Assembly: GCA_905250125.1 (NCBI GenBank)
Contig: CAJNOL010000095.1
Coordinates: forward strand, 124,001-188,000
Reading direction: 5' to 3'
From: Rotaria sordida
Lineage: Eukaryota; Rotifera; Eurotatoria; Philodinida; Philodinidae
DNA: 64,000 bases
Of the stretch, positions 24,701-36,960 are shown one piece after another. A model generated the notes under the pieces. It saw nothing but the letters and a program-made list of their open reading frames with translations, did not search any database and was not told where the DNA came from. Numbering within the stretch: the stretch's first letter is position 1; the number at the start of each line of letters is the position of its first letter. Made by a program: the position numbers and the translations under genes.

Positions 24701-27700
24701 TATGTGGACAATTCCTTGTAAGGAGGTAGAACTTCGCTAATACAGTGGAAAAGGTAAAAGAAAAACAATGATTTAGAGTCATGGTTATGATTATAGAAAT
24801 GATTAATATTTTTTCAATTATTGTTTTGACTATTTATGTTATTCGAAACATACTGAAATTTGACAAGCTATAAAAATAGTTCAGTTAAACATTGAATAAT
24901 AAATCTTATGGATATGAAAAAAAAATGATTTAATGGAATAAATATTTGTTTGTTTCGAATGTAATTAATTTTGTTTTATTTAGGTTCTCATGGAACTCAT
25001 GTTGGTGCTATTTGTGCTGCTTATTTCGAAGAATCATCTGAAGAAAATGGGATTGCACCTGGTGCACAACTTTTATCGATTAATATTGGTGATCATCGTT
25101 TATCAACAATGGAAACAATTCCATCTTTAGTTCGAGCTGTTTGTTTCATATTTATTTCATTTCTATTCAAATAAATATTTCGTTTTTTTTTCTATTAGAT
25201 AAAATATTGTATTGATTATAAAGTTGATATTATAAACATGAGTTATGGTGAAGATTGTCATATTCCAAATTCTGGGTAAAAATATATTTAAAAAAAAAAA
25301 TAAATAAATAAAAGAAAAGTTCATATGTGTATTATAGACGAGCTCAAGAATTATTTAATGAAGCTGTTGAAAAACATGGAATAGTATTTGTTTCATCAGC
25401 TGGTAATAATGGTCCAGCATTGACTACAACTGGTGCACCTGGTGCAACATGTACAAATCTTATTGGTAGGTAAGTTAACGGATGTCCCAGAAATAATGGT
25501 TGTCTCGCTATTTTAACGATATCTCTTTCAATATTCATTTGTTCAGACTTTGTTTTTTTTTCAAAATATTCGCCTTGAGAATGCGTCTACAAAATGATGT
25601 ATTTTTCATATATGTAAATAATACCTATCATTTTTCAAGATATGCTTTAAACGAACATGTCAAGGTGAACAATTTTGTAAAACAACGTTTTGATTGTTTT
25701 AGGTATAATGGACTCCTCCTGTATTTTAATCATATCTCTCTTATCATTCATTTGTTTGGGCTTGATTTCTTTCAAAAGATTCGACTTTTCATGCTCTACA
25801 AAATAATATATTTTTATTTGTTTAAATAACGTCCATCATTTTCTAAGACTCGTTTCAACCAAAATGTTGTGTTATAAAATTGTTCATTTTGGCCTGTTCG
25901 TTTGAAGCATATCTTAGAAAATGATAGATGTTATTTACATATATGAAAAATACACCATTTTGTAGACGCATCTCAAGACAAATCTTTTTAAAAAAAACAA
26001 AGTCTGAATAAATGAATATTAAAAGAGATATCGTTAAAATACTGAGACAGTCATTATTTCTGGGACATCCGTTATTTATTAAATAAAAATAGTTAACTTG
26101 TTTGTTTTTTTGTTTTTGTTTACTATAATTCAGGTGTTGGTGGTTATGTAACACCTGAAATGCAATTAGCTGAATTTGCATTAAGAGAATCTACAGGTTG
26201 TACAACACCATTTACTTGGTCATCACGTGGTCCATGTAGTGATGGTTGGTTAGGAGTTTGTATTAGTGCACCTGGTGCTGCTATTACAAGGTTTAATTAG
26301 TTTTATTTTAAATTAAAGAGAAAAACTTTGTTTTTTTGTTTTAGTGTTCCTCAATTTAATTTGTGTCAACGACAATTAATGAATGGAACATCAATGGCAT
26401 CACCAAATGCTGCTGGTTGTGTTGGTAAAATAAAAATGTTGTTTTTTTTGTTTTTTTTCTAAATAATTGTTCGTTTTATTTAGCTCTTTTATTAAGTGCA
26501 TTAAAACAAGAAGAAATTGAATATAGTCCACCATTAATTCGTCTTGCATTAATGAATACAGCACAAAAATTAGATGATGAATTTTCTGTTGGTGCTGGTC
26601 TTATACAAATTCATAAAGCTTTAGATTATATTCGTTCATTATCAAAACCTTCATTAATATCAAAAATTCAATTAGATATAACAGGTGGTCAAGGACGAGG
26701 AATTTATTTAAGAGAATATGATCAAGTTCAAACAAGTTCAGGTGATATACGTTTAACAATTAAATCAAAATATGTAACAAAAAAAACTGATCAATTGGTT
26801 ACTTATGAAGGTATTTTTTTTAAAAAATTTCTTTTTCATTTATCTATTTTTTATTTTTAAAAAAAAACCCTGATCTTAATTTAGATCAAGAAACAAAAAT
26901 AAAATTTGGTTGTCGTTTATCATTAATATGTGATCCACCAGTTAGTTATGTTCAACATGGAAAATTTCTTGATTTAGCTTATAATGATCGAACATTTGAT
27001 ATAAGAATTGATCCATCACATTTAAAAGAAGATCAAGCTCATTTTACAGAATTACAAGCATTTGATACTAATCAAATTAATGCGGGACCATTAGTTCGTT
27101 TTCCAATAACAATTATAAAACCGATCAGGTAAAAATAATATAAATCAAATAATAATTAATATTCTTTTTATGTTAAAGAGTAAATCCACAAACACATTCT
27201 CTTGAATTTAATTGTCAAACATTTAAACCTGGTCAAATTCGTCGTCATTTTCTTCAAGTTCCATCTGGTTCAAACATAGCTGGTTTGTTTATTTATTTTT
27301 TAAATTAAATTTAATAAATATTGTTTTTTGTTTTTTTGTAAAATAGAATTTAAAATAATGAATCATTCATCTGATATATCAGCTCAAATAAATTTACATT
27401 TTATTCAATTAGAACCAGGTCGTTCATTTCGTTTAACAGAATTTGAAAAAATAATTCGTTTATCACCTCATTCAACATTTCAATGTTATTTTAATGTTCA
27501 AGATAAACGTACATTAGAATTATGTTTAGCACGATGGTGGTCTAGTTTAGCAATTATTGATACAAATTATTCAATTGAATTTCATTCAATACTTATTTCA
27601 CCTTCAATTTCAATTCATTTACGTAGTAGTCAATCTTATCAAAGATTTATTTTAGAAAATCGTTTAAATAATACTTATCAAGATATTAATGGTTTACCTA

Positions 27701-29621
27701 TTATTAATTGGAAATATTTAGTACAAACATTAAGACCAAATAAAGATGATAGTAAAATACAAGTTTTGTCAAAAAGAGATTGTTTAACTGAACAAAGACA
27801 AATTTATCAACTTATTTTAACTTATAATTTTACATTAGTAAGAATAATTTATTTATTCTTTTCTCTTATTAAAAGAACGATTGATTTTTTTTCTTAGTTA
27901 AAACCTTCAGAAATTCAAGTAAAATGTCCATATTTACATGAATTTCTTTATGATAATGAATATGAAGCTGCATTATGGATGTGTTTTGATACCAATAAAC
28001 AATATTTAGGTGCAGGAGATGTTATGAAAAATGTAAGTAAACAATATGTGAATTTGATCTATTTTGTTTTGTTTTATTTTTAGTATTCGGTGAAATTAGA
28101 AAAAGGTGATTTTATAATTCGAATGCAAATTCGACATGATAAATACGATTTATTAGAACGTTTATTAAAAGATAATGGTGGAACTGGTTTAGCTTTACAT
28201 ATTGAACATAAAGTTAGTGGATTACCAACACATGATTTTTATCATTCATTAGATAATTTACATACGCAAAAGAAAAAAATTCAAGCATCATCTATTAAAT
28301 TACAATGGGGACACCAAATGCCAATTTATATGACTACTGTATTAGAAGACAAGTTTGTTTCATTCGTTTTTTTTTCATCGAAAAAAATTCTTTATATTCG
28401 ATTTAATTTTAAGACTTCCAAAAATAATTAATTCAACTGCAGGAACATTTCTTTTTGGTACAATGACATTTCCCAAGAATGAAAAAATGAAAAAATTGGT
28501 TTGAATCAGTTTTTTTCTTTTATCTAAATGAATAAATAAAATAGTTGTTTTTTTTTAGGAAATGAATACCATTTATCAATATTTTACTGAACCAAGCTCA
28601 TCATCGTCATCAACTTCTTCGAAAAAATCTTCATCAAGTAGTGTTAGTAATACCAATAAAAAACAAGAAAAAACAACTGTGATAACAACAACAACAATAA
28701 CTGACGAAGGAACATCGAATACTCCATCACTGAAAGATCAACAATATCAAGAAGCATTACGAGATTTAAAAATATCTTGGATTCCGAAGTAATTAAATAA
28801 ATAATTGTTTGAAGTTTCTTATTATTTTTTAAATATATTTCTATAGATTAACTGATGATCAAGGTAAATTATATGAAGAATTATTATCTGAACAACAAGA
28901 TTTAAATAATCATATTCCATTACATATTGCTCGTCTTCAACAACTTGAAAATCAATTAAAACAACAACAACAACAACAACAATCTTGTTTAACAGCTGAG
29001 AAAAAAGATGAAAAATTAAATGAAATAATTAAATTTATTCAAGATAAACTTTTATGTTTAATTGATGAAGATCTTATTTTTAAATTTTTTGGTCAAAAAA
29101 ATTCATCATCGAATGATAAAGAAATTCAAATAATTAAAAGGTATTTAACAAAGAAAAAAAAGTTTAAAAAAAAAAATTTTTCTTCTATTTAAGTGATATG
29201 GAAAAACGTCGAAATTGGTTAATTGATATATATATATCATTAGGAATATGTTTATGTGATTTATCAACAATCAATGATGATACATTAACTAATTTAACAA
29301 ATATTTATAAAAATTTACAAAAACATATTGATATTAATGATGGAAAATTAACAAATTTTATTAATAAATATAATTTAATTAAAAAATCTTATGGTCGTGT
29401 ATGGAAATTACTGTTAAAACAAATTGAAGAAAAATCTTCATCACAACAACAAGAATATGATCAGAAATTACTTCAAGTAAATTATTTTCTTTTTTTTTTT
29501 CTTTTATTTAATTTAAATTATTTTCTTTTAGCTTTATCAAACAATGAATATGAAATATTTAGTTTCATATCAAGAACGTTTAATTATTGCCAAATATCCT
29601 CCAGCTTATATTCTATTTTAG
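21786..29621 (+). CDS. TPP2: tripeptidyl-peptidase II
   Basis: A giant cytosolic subtilisin-family exopeptidase that removes N-terminal tripeptides downstream of the proteasome. I read 23 exons: 21786-21956, 22028-22174, 22236-22331, 22388-22492, 22572-22696, 22767-22864, 22917-22982, 24984-25138, 25199-25275, 25338-25465, 26134-26290, 26345-26424, 26484-26810, 26885-27128, 27179-27282, 27347-27837, 27898-28032, 28084-28352, 28414-28498, 28559-28788, 28847-29140, 29194-29476, 29532-29621. Phases agree throughout, giving 1318 residues (human 1249). Catalytic triad: Asp46 (AVIDTGIDP), His275 (GSHGTHVGA), Ser458 ([11 protein letters not shown]). Other marks: [49 protein letters not shown] and the C-terminal [10 protein letters not shown] (human MYPPDYCVF). 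The 23-residue Ser-rich and Gln-rich inserts near the C-terminus explain part of the extra length. No lesion seen; introns 22983-24983 and 25466-26133 are enlarged. Confidence 0.95.
23091..23303 (+). other. open, coding-looking tract inside a TPP2 intron
   Basis: Seventy-one codons are open on the plus strand in the 2-kb TPP2 intron 22983-24983, ending at TGA 23304-23306, with a GCA (Ala) repeat ([17 protein letters not shown]). It has no start codon, no recognised domain and no place in TPP2. It may be a relic of an inserted sequence or chance. The rest of the intron shows nothing I recognise. Confidence 0.2.
25478..26072. mobile_element. TA-flanked long-TIR element in a TPP2 intron
   Basis: Flanked by TA at 25476-25477 and 26073-26074. 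Both ends read ACGGATGTCCCAGAAATAAT (right end inverted) and pair over more than 200 bp with few mismatches. A further diverged direct copy of the arm starts near 25704. The ORFs at 25500-25829 and 25855-26181 are artefacts of the arms. It lies between the splice sites of TPP2 exons 10 and 11, so splicing can remove it. TA target suggests Tc1/mariner mobilisation. Confidence 0.65.
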
Positions 29622-29651
29622 TTTTTTTCTTTTTTTTTTTAATTTTCATTC

Positions 29652-29672
29652 AATAAACAAACAATTTTTTAG
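29652..29672 (+). promoter_or_regulatory. poly(A) signal followed by a splice acceptor between TPP2 and CDK5RAP3
   Basis: AATAAA at 29652-29657 lies 31 bp after the TPP2 stop. ACAATTTTTTAG, a good 3' splice site, ends at 29672, upstream of the CDK5RAP3 start at 29783. The short gap and this order fit an operon-like junction processed by polyadenylation and trans-splicing. Spliced-leader trans-splicing is known in bdelloid rotifers; its use here is inference. Confidence 0.4.
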
Positions 29673-29782
29673 GATTGATACATCAAATATTTACGTCTTT
29701 TTCTATCATTAATTAAAAATTCTCATAGATTTAAAAAAGAAATATTTCATGAGTTTTTTTTTTTTTATTTGAAGATATAATA

Positions 29783-31952
29783 ATGACTATTGATGATAGT
29801 ACTATCGATATTCATCTTTCTAAACTTGTTGGTTAGTTCAATAATTAACTTATTATTTTTTTTAATTTAATAATAATAAATATTGATTGTTTCGATAGAT
29901 TGGTTAGTCGATCGTCGTCATTGTCCAAAAGATTGGAATGAACGATCCATAGCTATTCGATCAAAAATTCAACAAGCTATTTTGGATATGCCAGAACATG
30001 ATGAAATCAAAAGATTACTTGGATCATCATGTATGAATATTATTTCATTTTTATTTTAATTATTTATTTTAATTTATAGATTTGGATTATTTTTGTTCTC
30101 TTAAAATTGTTGAAATATTAAAAGAAACAGAAAAAGAAAGTAAAAATATGTTTGGAATGTATTCATCAAAACGAATGAAGGTATTTAATATTATTTTATA
30201 TTTATTTTTATCATTTTACAACATTTTAGGATTGGCGAACAATTGTTTCAAATTATGAAAAAAATTCTGTTTACCTTGGTTTGTTTGTTTTTTTTTACTT
30301 TTTTTTGTTCATGTTTAACATTTGTAGTTGAATGTGCTCAAATTCTTCAACGAAATGTTGCTTTTGAAATTCCTGCATTAAAAAAAACCATTGGAAAATG
30401 TCAACAAATTCGAGAAGAATGTAATACACGTCATACAGAATTAGAGAAAAATATTCATGAAATTGAAAAACAATATGCACAATTATGTATGGATATGTCA
30501 ATTAAAGTTAGTTTATTATTTTATTCAATTTGATTATTTTTATTTTTTTTTTATATTCTATTTAATTTAGGGTGATAATGTTCAACGAGAATTAATTCAA
30601 CGTATTGAATATTTACCAAATATATGCACAGAATTAGCTAGTGGAGATCAAACTTCAATTCCATTATTAAAACCAGCTATGGAATTTTATATAGAATTTA
30701 TGAAACATTTTCATCCATCTTCAAAATGTGATAATGAAGAATTTTTACCTATAATTAAATATTTAATTGAAAATGGAAATACAACTGTTTATCAATGGCG
30801 AACTGGTGGTCATCTACCTATTAGTATTGAACGACCACCATTAAATTATAAATTCGCTGAAACAACGGAAGTAAATGAAGAAGAACAACCAAATATTATT
30901 TTAGGATTAGATGATGATTTAACAACAACAACTGAAGGTATTGAAGTTAAACAAACAGCAGATCAATCTGATGTTATTGATGTTGATACTGTATGAAAAT
31001 AATGTTGATTTTTAAATTTTCAATACCAATATTTTATTATTTATTTAGGAAGCAGAAATTGATTGGTCTGCTATTGATACAGTACCAGAATTGCTTGATC
31101 CAGCTCTTTCATCAAATGGTACACATCCTAATTCAATTGCTGATGCTCTTAGAGAAGCTGCTTTGAATGGATCAAATCATACAAGTATTTTATTTTATTT
31201 TTTATTTTCTTGGGAATTTTTTTTTTCTTCTTTAACTAGATGATGATGGTGTCGCTCGTGGTAATGATGCATTAACATTATTAGAATATCGTTCAACATA
31301 TACATTATTTATTTATGAACTTTATCGAGTTAGTTGAGTTTTTATGATTTCGAAACAATAAAAACACAAGAATTCTTTTTCTTCTTTTTAAGCTTCAATC
31401 ATTTTTAAAACAACGTCTTAATGAATATCATGTTAATGAAACTATTCTTATGACATTTATCATGCAAAATGCTCCAGTATCAATACAAAAAATAAATGAA
31501 AATGGTAAGAAAATCATTTAGGAAAAGATAAAAATTATCTTTCTTTTTGATTTAAGATTTAAAATCTTTTTTAAAAAATGTTGATTCAATATTTACATCG
31601 ATTGCTAATCGACAATTAGATCGTTTATTTTCAATGCGTGATTCATATAAATTTGTTGATCGTCTTATAAATTGTTTTCAACAAAAGAAAATTGCTATTG
31701 AACGTAATCGTTTACAACAAAAAGAGTTAGAAGAAAAAGTATCAAATTCTTTAAAAGAAGAACAACAATTAAAAGAAAAACTTAATTTATTAATTTCATA
31801 TACTAAACAACTTAAAGAACAGGTTACATTAATTGGGTTTTTCAAATTGATTATTGAATTTTCTCATATATTTTTAGGTAGCAAAGGAAATTTCTGTAAA
31901 AAAATGTCAAAATCGACGTATCAATATAATGGGCGAAATCAACACATTATAA
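29783..31952 (+). CDS. CDK5RAP3: CDK5 regulatory subunit-associated protein 3 (C53/LZAP)
   Basis: A partner of the UFL1-UFBP1 UFM1 ligase, acting at the ER in ribosome UFMylation and ER-phagy. Exons 29783-29831, 29899-30030, 30080-30180, 30230-30278, 30328-30506, 30571-30990, 31049-31184, 31240-31328, 31393-31504, 31557-31822, 31878-31952 give 535 residues (human 506). Closely conserved parts: DIHLSKLVDWLVDRRHCPKDW, FGMYSSKRMKDWRTIVSNYE, NVAFEIPALKKTIGKCQQIR, GNTTVYQWRTGG, the acidic loop with EIDWSAID (one of the short IDW-type motifs that bind UFM1/ATG8), GNDALTLLEYR, and the C-terminus CQNRRINIMGEINTL (human YSGRPVNLMGTSL). The human protein has several IDWG motifs; here only one clear IDW is seen. 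It starts 161 bp after the TPP2 stop on the same strand. Confidence 0.93.
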
Positions 31953-33562
31953 AGATTCCATTTTATTTTTTTTTTCTCTTAAAAACTGTTCAATGTATGT
32001 GTTCGGGGAATTGGTTTTATCATTGTTCACAAATTAATAAAATACATGAAAGAAATTTCAATAACATATTCATTTTTCATGAAAAACTTATCTTTTGTTA
32101 GATAGACAAATATTTCACTATATAGACTTTTCCTGGACAAAAATATCTTACTCAAATATCTTTACTTGTCAATACCTGATATGCCTCTCAATGTAGGAGA
32201 AGATTATTTGAAAATGTAGTTTCCACCTTTTGAATGTGTTTGCTAAAACTTTCTTGTCAGGTATCTGCCAAACCTTTCTGGAAGTTTTTAGTTTATGGTA
32301 AATTTAGCAAGCAGGTAACGATTTCTACTAGATCTGGTAAATTTGACAGACAATTTGTAATTTATACCAGGCCTGACAGCCAATCTAGGTCAAGCAAATT
32401 CACAGACAGTCTGCGGCTTCTGACAAATGCTAAAGAGAAACTAGGGCTTGCATCAAGGCTCTAGACAATCTTTGTAAACTCTGTCATCTATAACAGCAAG
32501 CTGAATTATCTTTTTCTGAAGGTAAATCACAGACAACTGTGATTTTTAGAATCAAGCCTAAAAAGCGTCCCATTATTGAATAACTGTCACGACTATGATC
32601 ACCGTTGACGGCAAAAATATTGAGAAATGTTTCTGGCTTAAATATGAAAAGATTTTCTCTCAGGGCACCATGAAGCAAAGTATAACTATTAGTAGTCTGA
32701 AGAAATTTTTCGTTTCGCGACAAATTTTTCATACATGTAAAACTCGAATAGTTGTTATGACTATTCAAACTTTAAAATTGAAATATTCTAGTTTTCAACT
32801 ATCAATCTCAAAGAGACCCTGAGGCGATCTGCAGAAGATCTTGAGAGGATCTCCAACGGATTCTGAGGAGATCTTTAGTGTATTCTCAGGTGGTATGCAG
32901 GGAATCTAGACGGAATGTTTAATAGTTCCTCAAACGAATCTACTGTAGATCCTTGAAGAACCCATGAAGTTTATGTAGCCATTCGCTAGAGACTCTCCTA
33001 AGAACTTTGGATGCTCTCTAGATTTCTCTGAAGACTTCCTTAATATCATCTGAAGGTTAGATTGGATTGGTTCGAGCAAATATACTCAATGCGCATTGAC
33101 TTGATGTCTTTAGAACATGACAAGTGGACAAGTACCATTAAGTATGCATTCGATCATCCCGGATTCAACTAGAACGGGCTCATCGTTTGATTTCTCTTTC
33201 ATTGCTCTTTTTCTTATAGATGCTGCTCGTCAGTATCGCCTCTACGTGTGTTTGCGTTCGTCAGAATAAAGAAAGAGATTTCGCAAGAAAGTATTTTGCA
33301 TGTGTCTCGAGCAATTCGAACACACATTGGACAATGTCCGATGAGACAATGCATCATCCTAAATCAAAAAAGAGTATTTCCATGAAAGTTCGTCCGTGAT
33401 ATACATCTGGTTTCTACAAACAGGTTGAAATCAATCTTTTTTTTTTGTAGAGCATGTTCGACCTCCTCGATTTGGTGAAAGAAATATGACAATTTATCAT
33501 GATTACTAGGAGACGGTGGGGGAACTAGATTTTGCTCATGTTAATACCAAGCGCAAGATGGA
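31953..33562. other. intergenic with degenerate repeats, no gene seen
   Basis: At 32230-32470 a motif like GACAGACAAATTTG/CAAATTCACAGAC recurs in both orientations. At 32820-33060 a GA-rich tract repeats GAGGAGATCT-like units. These look like old degenerate repeats. The ORFs here (32234-32464, 32484-32822) have no support. Confidence 0.35.
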
Positions 33563-33920
33563 CGCACGCTAAAATATAATGTGTCGCATGTGTCGTACTT
33601 TGCAACATAATGCACGACACGCGGTGCTCATTGTAACACATTTTGTTCAGCAATGACCCAACATATTCTTCTATGACATATGCAACACATTCTGACAACA
33701 TGGTTCGAATCTGGTATACGGTGCATTTTTTATTTTGTTTTCTGTGAAAGCAAATGATAAAATTTTTTCCAATTTAATTCGATTTAATTATTTTTATTCT
33801 GAATATTCAGCAGACAGAACACGACAAATTTTTAATTATGCCACATTCTAATTATGATACATCTCCGTGCGAGAGTCTGCGATGCTGTAACTAGCGACAC
33901 ATTTTATTTTAGTGCGCACA
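33563..33920. mobile_element. short TIR element (MITE)
   Basis: Left end GCACGCTAAAATATAATGTG (about 33564) pairs with the right end that reverse-complements to GTGCGCACTAAAATAAAATG (to about 33920). The inner parts are rich in variants of GCAACACATT. Non-coding, about 355 bp. Confidence 0.5.
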
Positions 33921-34413
33921 TTCAAGCACAGTTTTATTATAACATAAAATTATACACTTGGAAAATCTTTTGGTGTCATAGATTGTGTTTTGCAGAAATC
34001 TACAACGTAATTATAAGCTAGAGCGTTCAAAGACGACTTTCACGAGTATCTTTTTGGTAGGAACATCTCTTTCCTCAATAACAATTTTCAATACTCAGAA
34101 GCCGACGAATCGATTTATTCCAAGAATTTTCCTATAGAAAAGAAAATGTTTTCCGTATTGACTAGCCTCAACTATCGAAGTTTCAGCTTCTGATTGTTTA
34201 AGTTCACTGAACCCGGAAAAATTCTATCACAGCTTGAAGCAAGCTGAGGGCTGTTGATGAAACCCGTCACACTTTAATTGTAAACATATATAATATAAGT
34301 TTTGGATTCAAGATATAAATGTCAATTAATCATTCAAGGTTGGAACAAATCGAATAAAGCTAATGTGAACTCGAATACAATTCTACAAAACAGTCACCTG
34401 ACTATAATTAAAT
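33921..34413. other. 3' flank of the USP gene
   Basis: No gene seen. A TTTATT (AATAAA on the minus strand) overlaps the USP stop codon at 34413-34418. Confidence 0.35.
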
Positions 34414-36960
34414 TTATTTCGTTCGTTTGATATAGAAAAGAAGATAGGCATATTTTGATACAATTTTCTGTTTTGAATAAATTGTTGATACATATGAGTC
34501 ATCGAATTCGTACCATTCATCCATACTTGGATCTTGTCGTGCATATGCAGTATAATGACCACCATGGATAGACCCGATATGATTACTAACAGCAATGAGA
34601 TCATAAATAGCGTTGTCTTTTTTCGACGATGATGACGATAATAGAAGCTCACTCAAATCAAGTCCATCAATAGGATAGTCAACAAATGTGTCCAATTTTC
34701 GGCGAAAACTGTTTGTATATGAAAATCGTTTAAGTTGAATGATGACTACATGTGGAAGACTTTTAAATTGAAGTTGTTTGCTAGCGAGCGTGGCTTGCTG
34801 GCATGTATTTTGTTGACAAACCCATATATCTTCAAGTTTCTCGAGTGAAACAAATCCTTGAAGACATTCTTCAAGTCTCAAATTGTCAAGCTCTTCGTCG
34901 AATCGATTAGATTGGAAACGACTTATGTAATGATCTTGTTCGATAAGTGTTACTTCATCTTCGAATAATCGTCTGAGGGGAGTTTCGAACTGAAGTTGTT
35001 CTTCTGACTTCGTTTCTATGACAATGATTTGATTAAAGAGATGAGAAAGATCATTAAGCTCAAGAAATTGTTGAACAAGATTTTCGACTCGTCCATTAGC
35101 AGCCACATTCACTGAAGTACGATCTTGAATGCCATCTTTCGTGAGAAAGTTTACTACAAATAATCGTTGTTGATAATTGAGTGATATTGGAAGAAAGACA
35201 ATGCGATTTGTTGTACTTTTTACATGGTTGCATTTAAGACACGTAACTTTTGATATTAGCGTTCCGAAAAAAAGCTGTTGGATAATTGTATTTCGATCGG
35301 GTTTATTTTTCTCTTTTAATTCGTCGTGTATGGCATTGAGAACAAACGTGATGAATTCTTGAGCATCCTGTTGATCTGATGTGGCAAAACTTGGAACAAA
35401 ATAACCAATTGTTTCCTTCATTCGTATCGGTTTAAATGAATGACTATAATCTGAGTCTATACGATCGGATCGTTGCATATTCCATATTAGGTCAGCATAA
35501 GCTCCAGTCATTTCGCCACACGTATCAAATGGATTGTAACTATCATGATGGTCATCAGATGTATGAACTCGAGCAAAACCATCCAAAAAGAAATTAGTCA
35601 ATGGTGCTACATGTATGAGGCATTGAAGTGCACTATTCATGAAACATGTATTGCCAAGATTTACCAAGCCGAGTGGTTTTGAATCGATCGGATATTTGTT
35701 CGACGGTCTAGGTACCATGTCAATCTGGTTGCTTGACATAGAGGAATCATTTGAATTCATGTCTATCATACTCGCATAAATTGTATCACCAGGCTTGACG
35801 CCACAATCAGTCAAACATCGATCTGGTTGCTTGTCACCAATATTAATCGTTTCTGAATATAATCGAAACTGAGCCTTTGGCTGACTTTTTTTAAGCGCTG
35901 CGATTTTGTCCATCACTCTGGCCACTGTATCTGCTGCTGACACTTCAATAGCGGTAGGTTCCTGTGTCAAGAATTTGCATTGAACAAAGACTGGACGTTC
36001 TTTCGTAGCCAATAATGGTGATTGCAACTTAACGATTCTTTGTTTCATAGACGTCGTTTGTCTTTTTCGAAGGTTCTCTCTAACAATCGCCTTAATAGTC
36101 TCATCAGACTTGATACCCAAATCTCGTAACATTCGTTTCGGATCATTTGAAATTAAAGGGTCACATTTTGCGTTACTGAATTCAACATATATATCGTAAC
36201 ATGGTGGGAATCGACGTGCAATCTGATTTTCTAGCTCGATAATGGAGTCCGTAAGTGATGCATATAAAATTGTTTCACCATGTAGACTACTGTTGACAAG
36301 AACATATATATCTTGGTCATAATTATAAAAAGGATTAGATTTTGTAATTACTACAAAAATTGAAGAGTAATTAGTGAGACCCAATGCACTTAATTTCGCT
36401 CCTGAGTTGATTGGCCGATTGAGATTTTCATTTGAGAACGTACATAGTTGAATATTCTTGCGATCAATAGAATTCAAATCAAAGATTCTGATGACATCAT
36501 CAAGAAGCATGTTAACTGTTGTCGATTTCTCGTTCCATTCGTAGTTTTTCTTCTTTGTATCATGTGGTGAGAACAAGATTAGTTGTGATGATTTGCAACG
36601 ATTACCAACTTCCAATGGCTCACAACATAATAAAGATCCATTTGTAACTTTCAATTCTTGCAACGTCATGCGACCATTTCGTTTAGGCAGCACAGAGTTC
36701 CGTCCACCCATAGAGATTGCAACCAAAACGACTTTATCAGGAGAGATCGTGTGTTGTTCTTCATCAAGCGCTAGAAAGTCTTTGACAACTACGCTAATCG
36801 TATCTGTTGATGAAAAACGAACGCGATTCTCGATTGGTATAACTTGTTTTTGATCAATATATTGAAAATCGAGTGCCAAATGTCGATCTGAATCGTTAAT
36901 TGTTGTATGATTGTTAATCTTGTTTTGATTACTTGAAGAAGATAATGCGCCATTGCCCAT
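34414..36960 (-). CDS. ubiquitin-specific protease (USP4/11/15-like deubiquitinase)
   Basis: A cysteine protease that removes ubiquitin from proteins. It has one exon of 848 codons from ATG 36958-36960; an in-frame TTG six codons upstream is not needed. Residues 1-420 hold several ubiquitin-like segments (one near 320-395). The USP domain starts GLVNLGNTCFMNSALQCL with nucleophile Cys439. The His box is IHGGHYTAYAR (His802) and the third residue is Asp820 in WYEFDDSYVS. Zinc-finger cysteine pairs are CLKC and CQQNTC. A ubiquitin-like insertion splits the catalytic domain, as in USP4/11/15. All key residues are present, so it should be active. Its lack of introns and codon choice that looks less A/T-biased than in TPP2 or PARP1 suggest a retrocopy or a different origin; this is by eye. 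The exact orthologue is not assigned. Confidence 0.88.
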   Translation of the reverse strand: MGNGALSSSSNQNKINNHTTINDSDRHLALDFQYIDQKQVIPIENRVRFSSTDTISVVVKDFLALDEEQHTISPDKVVLVAISMGGRNSVLPKRNGRMTLQELKVTNGSLLCCEPLEVGNRCKSSQLILFSPHDTKKKNYEWNEKSTTVNMLLDDVIRIFDLNSIDRKNIQLCTFSNENLNRPINSGAKLSALGLTNYSSIFVVITKSNPFYNYDQDIYVLVNSSLHGETILYASLTDSIIELENQIARRFPPCYDIYVEFSNAKCDPLISNDPKRMLRDLGIKSDETIKAIVRENLRKRQTTSMKQRIVKLQSPLLATKERPVFVQCKFLTQEPTAIEVSAADTVARVMDKIAALKKSQPKAQFRLYSETINIGDKQPDRCLTDCGVKPGDTIYASMIDMNSNDSSMSSNQIDMVPRPSNKYPIDSKPLGLVNLGNTCFMNSALQCLIHVAPLTNFFLDGFARVHTSDDHHDSYNPFDTCGEMTGAYADLIWNMQRSDRIDSDYSHSFKPIRMKETIGYFVPSFATSDQQDAQEFITFVLNAIHDELKEKNKPDRNTIIQQLFFGTLISKVTCLKCNHVKSTTNRIVFLPISLNYQQRLFVVNFLTKDGIQDRTSVNVAANGRVENLVQQFLELNDLSHLFNQIIVIETKSEEQLQFETPLRRLFEDEVTLIEQDHYISRFQSNRFDEELDNLRLEECLQGFVSLEKLEDIWVCQQNTCQQATLASKQLQFKSLPHVVIIQLKRFSYTNSFRRKLDTFVDYPIDGLDLSELLLSSSSSKKDNAIYDLIAVSNHIGSIHGGHYTAYARQDPSMDEWYEFDDSYVSTIYSKQKIVSKYAYLLFYIKRTK

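Noticed and set aside
25500..26181. Two ORFs of 108-109 codons in a TPP2 intron
   Set aside because: They are mirror products of the inverted arms of the TA-flanked element.
33690..33725. GGTTCGAATCT resembling a tRNA B box
   Set aside because: No A box, acceptor stem or cloverleaf can be formed around it.
34383..34652. 89-codon minus-strand ORF at the USP 3' end
   Set aside because: Out-of-frame shadow of the USP coding sequence.
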